Below are positions 63,911-64,000 of a DNA stretch of 64,000 bases, in pieces (the stretch's first letter is position 1; each line of letters starts with the position of its first letter). Under the pieces are notes generated by a model, which was not told the origin of the DNA, did no database searches, and was given only the letters and a program-made list of their open reading frames with translations. Source of the stretch: Prorocentrum cordatum (taxonomy: Eukaryota > Sar > Dinophyceae > Prorocentrales > Prorocentraceae); the NCBI GenBank assembly GCA_963575745.1, contig CAUYUJ010022059.1, positions 298,823 to 362,822 of the forward strand, given 5' to 3'. The translations under genes were made by a program, and so were the position numbers.

Positions 63911-64000
63911 AAAATCTATTGCACCACTCCCTTTCAGCTGGACCCCCCGTTGGGTCGCAAGGAGACAGGGGGCGGTGGATCTCTCCTGGGCGGCGGGGCC

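Overview
The window reads as nuclear DNA of a dinoflagellate, of the Prorocentrum/Symbiodiniales type. This is inferred from style, not from a search. It is GC-rich, packed with minisatellites and homopolymer runs, and its genes appear only as short exon-like islands. Exons join through GT-AG and GC-AG introns. The one intact large gene is a Ty1/copia polyprotein with the HGDD-type reverse transcriptase box that I associate with dinoflagellate copia elements. I see no bacterial operon structure, ribosome binding sites, tRNA, rRNA, CRISPR array or dinoflagellate spliced-leader sequence.

Layout. 1-12.8 kb is mostly repeat: a CTTGGG-type GC-rich repeat on alternating strands, tandem arrays of 73, 6, 88 and 90 bp, and GAT/GAC/GAG microsatellites. 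Small coding islands lie near 1.1-2.1 kb (minus) and 6.85-7.3 kb (plus). 12.85-14.2 kb is one continuous CA/CACACG/CACGCG array. 14.5-16.0 kb holds a minus-strand spliced gene whose exons join in frame across two introns. 17.5-20.2 kb is a long plus-strand coding tract broken by frame changes. 20-30 kb alternates possible genes with minisatellites, a 15-bp array in a probable intron, and two copies of a small terminal-inverted-repeat element (a third, diverged copy is at 52.8 kb). 31-54 kb is very GC-rich, with poly-G runs, strand-symmetric arrays and exon-like islands of high third-position GC, nearly all on the plus strand.

54.6-61.7 kb is a complete LTR retrotransposon: identical 158-bp LTRs with TG...CA ends, a 5-bp CGCCA target duplication, primer binding site, polypurine tract and one uninterrupted 2029-codon Gag-protease-integrase-reverse transcriptase-RNase H frame. 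The frame ends in a membrane segment and a SAP-like DNA-binding motif. The element sits inside a coding exon of a spliced host gene. A 14-base hairpin-forming word, GCGGTTAGCCCCGC and variants, occurs ten times in the element, always in untranslated parts or inter-domain linkers and in two different reading frames. This is the strongest candidate here for something undescribed.

Apart from the retrotransposon, no protein could be assigned a function. Exon calls rest on open frame, natural residue composition, third-position GC and splice-site phase.
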